Both the position numbers and the translations under genes were made by a program. From JAZGHN01 sp964496725 (GTDB taxonomy: Bacteria; Chloroflexota; Dehalococcoidia; Dehalococcoidales; E44-bin46), in assembly GCA_964496725.1 (NCBI GenBank), contig CAZCAS010000071.1, forward strand, positions 1 through 6,388: a stretch of 6,388 nucleotides of DNA, in the 5' to 3' direction. How positions within the stretch are numbered: position 1 is the stretch's first letter; every line of letters starts with the position of its first letter. Below are positions 6,076 through 6,388 of the stretch, one piece after another. The notes beneath the pieces were generated by a model. That model was not told the DNA's origin. It made no database searches and saw only the letters and a program-made list of their open reading frames with translations.

Positions 6076-6116
6076 ATGCCATAGGCGATAATGGGATATC
6101 TATCGGGCTATGGCAT
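6076..6116 (-). repeat. Hairpin-forming inverted repeat at the nadA/MFS junction
   Basis: Outer arms ATGCCATAG (6076-6084) and CTATGGCAT (6108-6116) are perfectly complementary, with a second 5-base pair of arms (CGATA 6086-6090, TATCG 6101-6105) inside, separated by a 1/2-base internal loop and closing a 10-base loop. The stem begins in the nadA stop codon and includes the ATG at 6082. No T-run follows on either strand, so it is not a classical intrinsic terminator. It may protect the nadA mRNA end, reduce read-through, or mask an MFS start; these roles are inferred. Confidence 0.6.
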
Positions 6117-6388
6117 CAGTCTCTTCCCACCTTTAGCATCTTATCTACAGTTGCCTTCGCCCTGAGGCGAATCTCTTCCGCAACCTTCACCTCGGGAGCC
6201 ATTTCCTCCAGAGACCATAGCACCTTTTCCAGGGTGATTAGCTTCATATTGGGGCAGATTGCCTGCTCGGTGAGGGGGATGAATTTTTTATCCGGGTTTT
6301 CCTTTCTCAACCGGTGCAGAATCCCAATCTCCGTCCCCACGATTATCTCCCTGACATCTGTTTCTCTGGCGAAACGGCACATGCCACC
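6116..6388 (-). CDS. nadA: Quinolinate synthase NadA, C-terminal fragment (cut by right edge)
   Basis: The last 90 residues of the [4Fe-4S] enzyme that condenses iminoaspartate with dihydroxyacetone phosphate to quinolinate in de novo NAD synthesis. Recognisable blocks are GGMCRFARE (fragment residues 1-9), IIVGTEIGILHRLRKENPDK (14-33) and AICPNMKLITLEKVLWSLEE. The Cys of CPNMK corresponds to the last of the three cluster ligands in the family. The C-terminal helix EEIRLRAKATVDKML is also typical. The frame runs open to the window edge, so the 5' part lies outside. Its stop is followed by a hairpin and then the MFS gene on the same strand. No link with corrinoid metabolism is evident. Confidence 0.93.
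   Translation of the reverse strand, partial: GGMCRFARETDVREIIVGTEIGILHRLRKENPDKKFIPLTEQAICPNMKLITLEKVLWSLEEMAPEVKVAEEIRLRAKATVDKMLKVGRD

Overview
The window is a one-directional block: every gene I can support is on the minus strand, so transcription runs from right to left. The mix is a NadA fragment, a lipoprotein-anchored BtuF with BtuC and BtuD, a CbiZ amidohydrolase, a CbiB start and a DUF71 PP-loop protein. Together with a roughly even base composition, it suggests an anaerobic bacterium that scavenges corrinoids. A Dehalococcoidia-like member of Chloroflexota fits well; this is inferred from gene content and protein style, not from any marker gene, and confidence is moderate.

Layout in transcription order: (1) the 3' end of nadA (quinolinate synthase), cut by the right edge; (2) a 14-TM-type MFS transporter (DHA2-like), reached through a short junction that can fold into a strong hairpin; (3) a 109-base intergenic region (4525-4633) with a good sigma70-type promoter whose -10 lies inside a perfect 12+12 palindrome, followed by a short leader; (4) a DUF71/COG2102 PP-loop ATPase; (5) after a 91-base gap, btuF (corrinoid-binding lipoprotein), then cbiZ, btuC, btuD and the first 35 codons of cbiB, cut by the left edge. 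From cbiZ onward the genes are 17, 7 and 3 bases apart, as in a tight operon.

The left two thirds read as one functional unit for corrinoid uptake and remodelling. BtuF captures a corrinoid and BtuCD imports it. CbiZ cleaves the amide that holds the aminopropanol arm, giving cobyric acid, and CbiB re-attaches an aminopropanol arm so that a different lower ligand can be installed by CobU/CobS/CobT-type enzymes, presumably encoded to the left. The DUF71 protein leads this unit and probably belongs to the subfamily proposed to act in B12 salvage rather than in diphthamide synthesis. nadA and the MFS gene look like ordinary upstream neighbours.

Points worth a second look: the palindrome-embedded promoter, the undefined biochemical step of the DUF71 protein, the apparent lack of a conventional start codon where cbiZ should begin, and the nadA/MFS junction hairpin. 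No stretch above 300 bases is without a gene, and I saw no RNA gene, mobile element, CRISPR array or cobalamin riboswitch.
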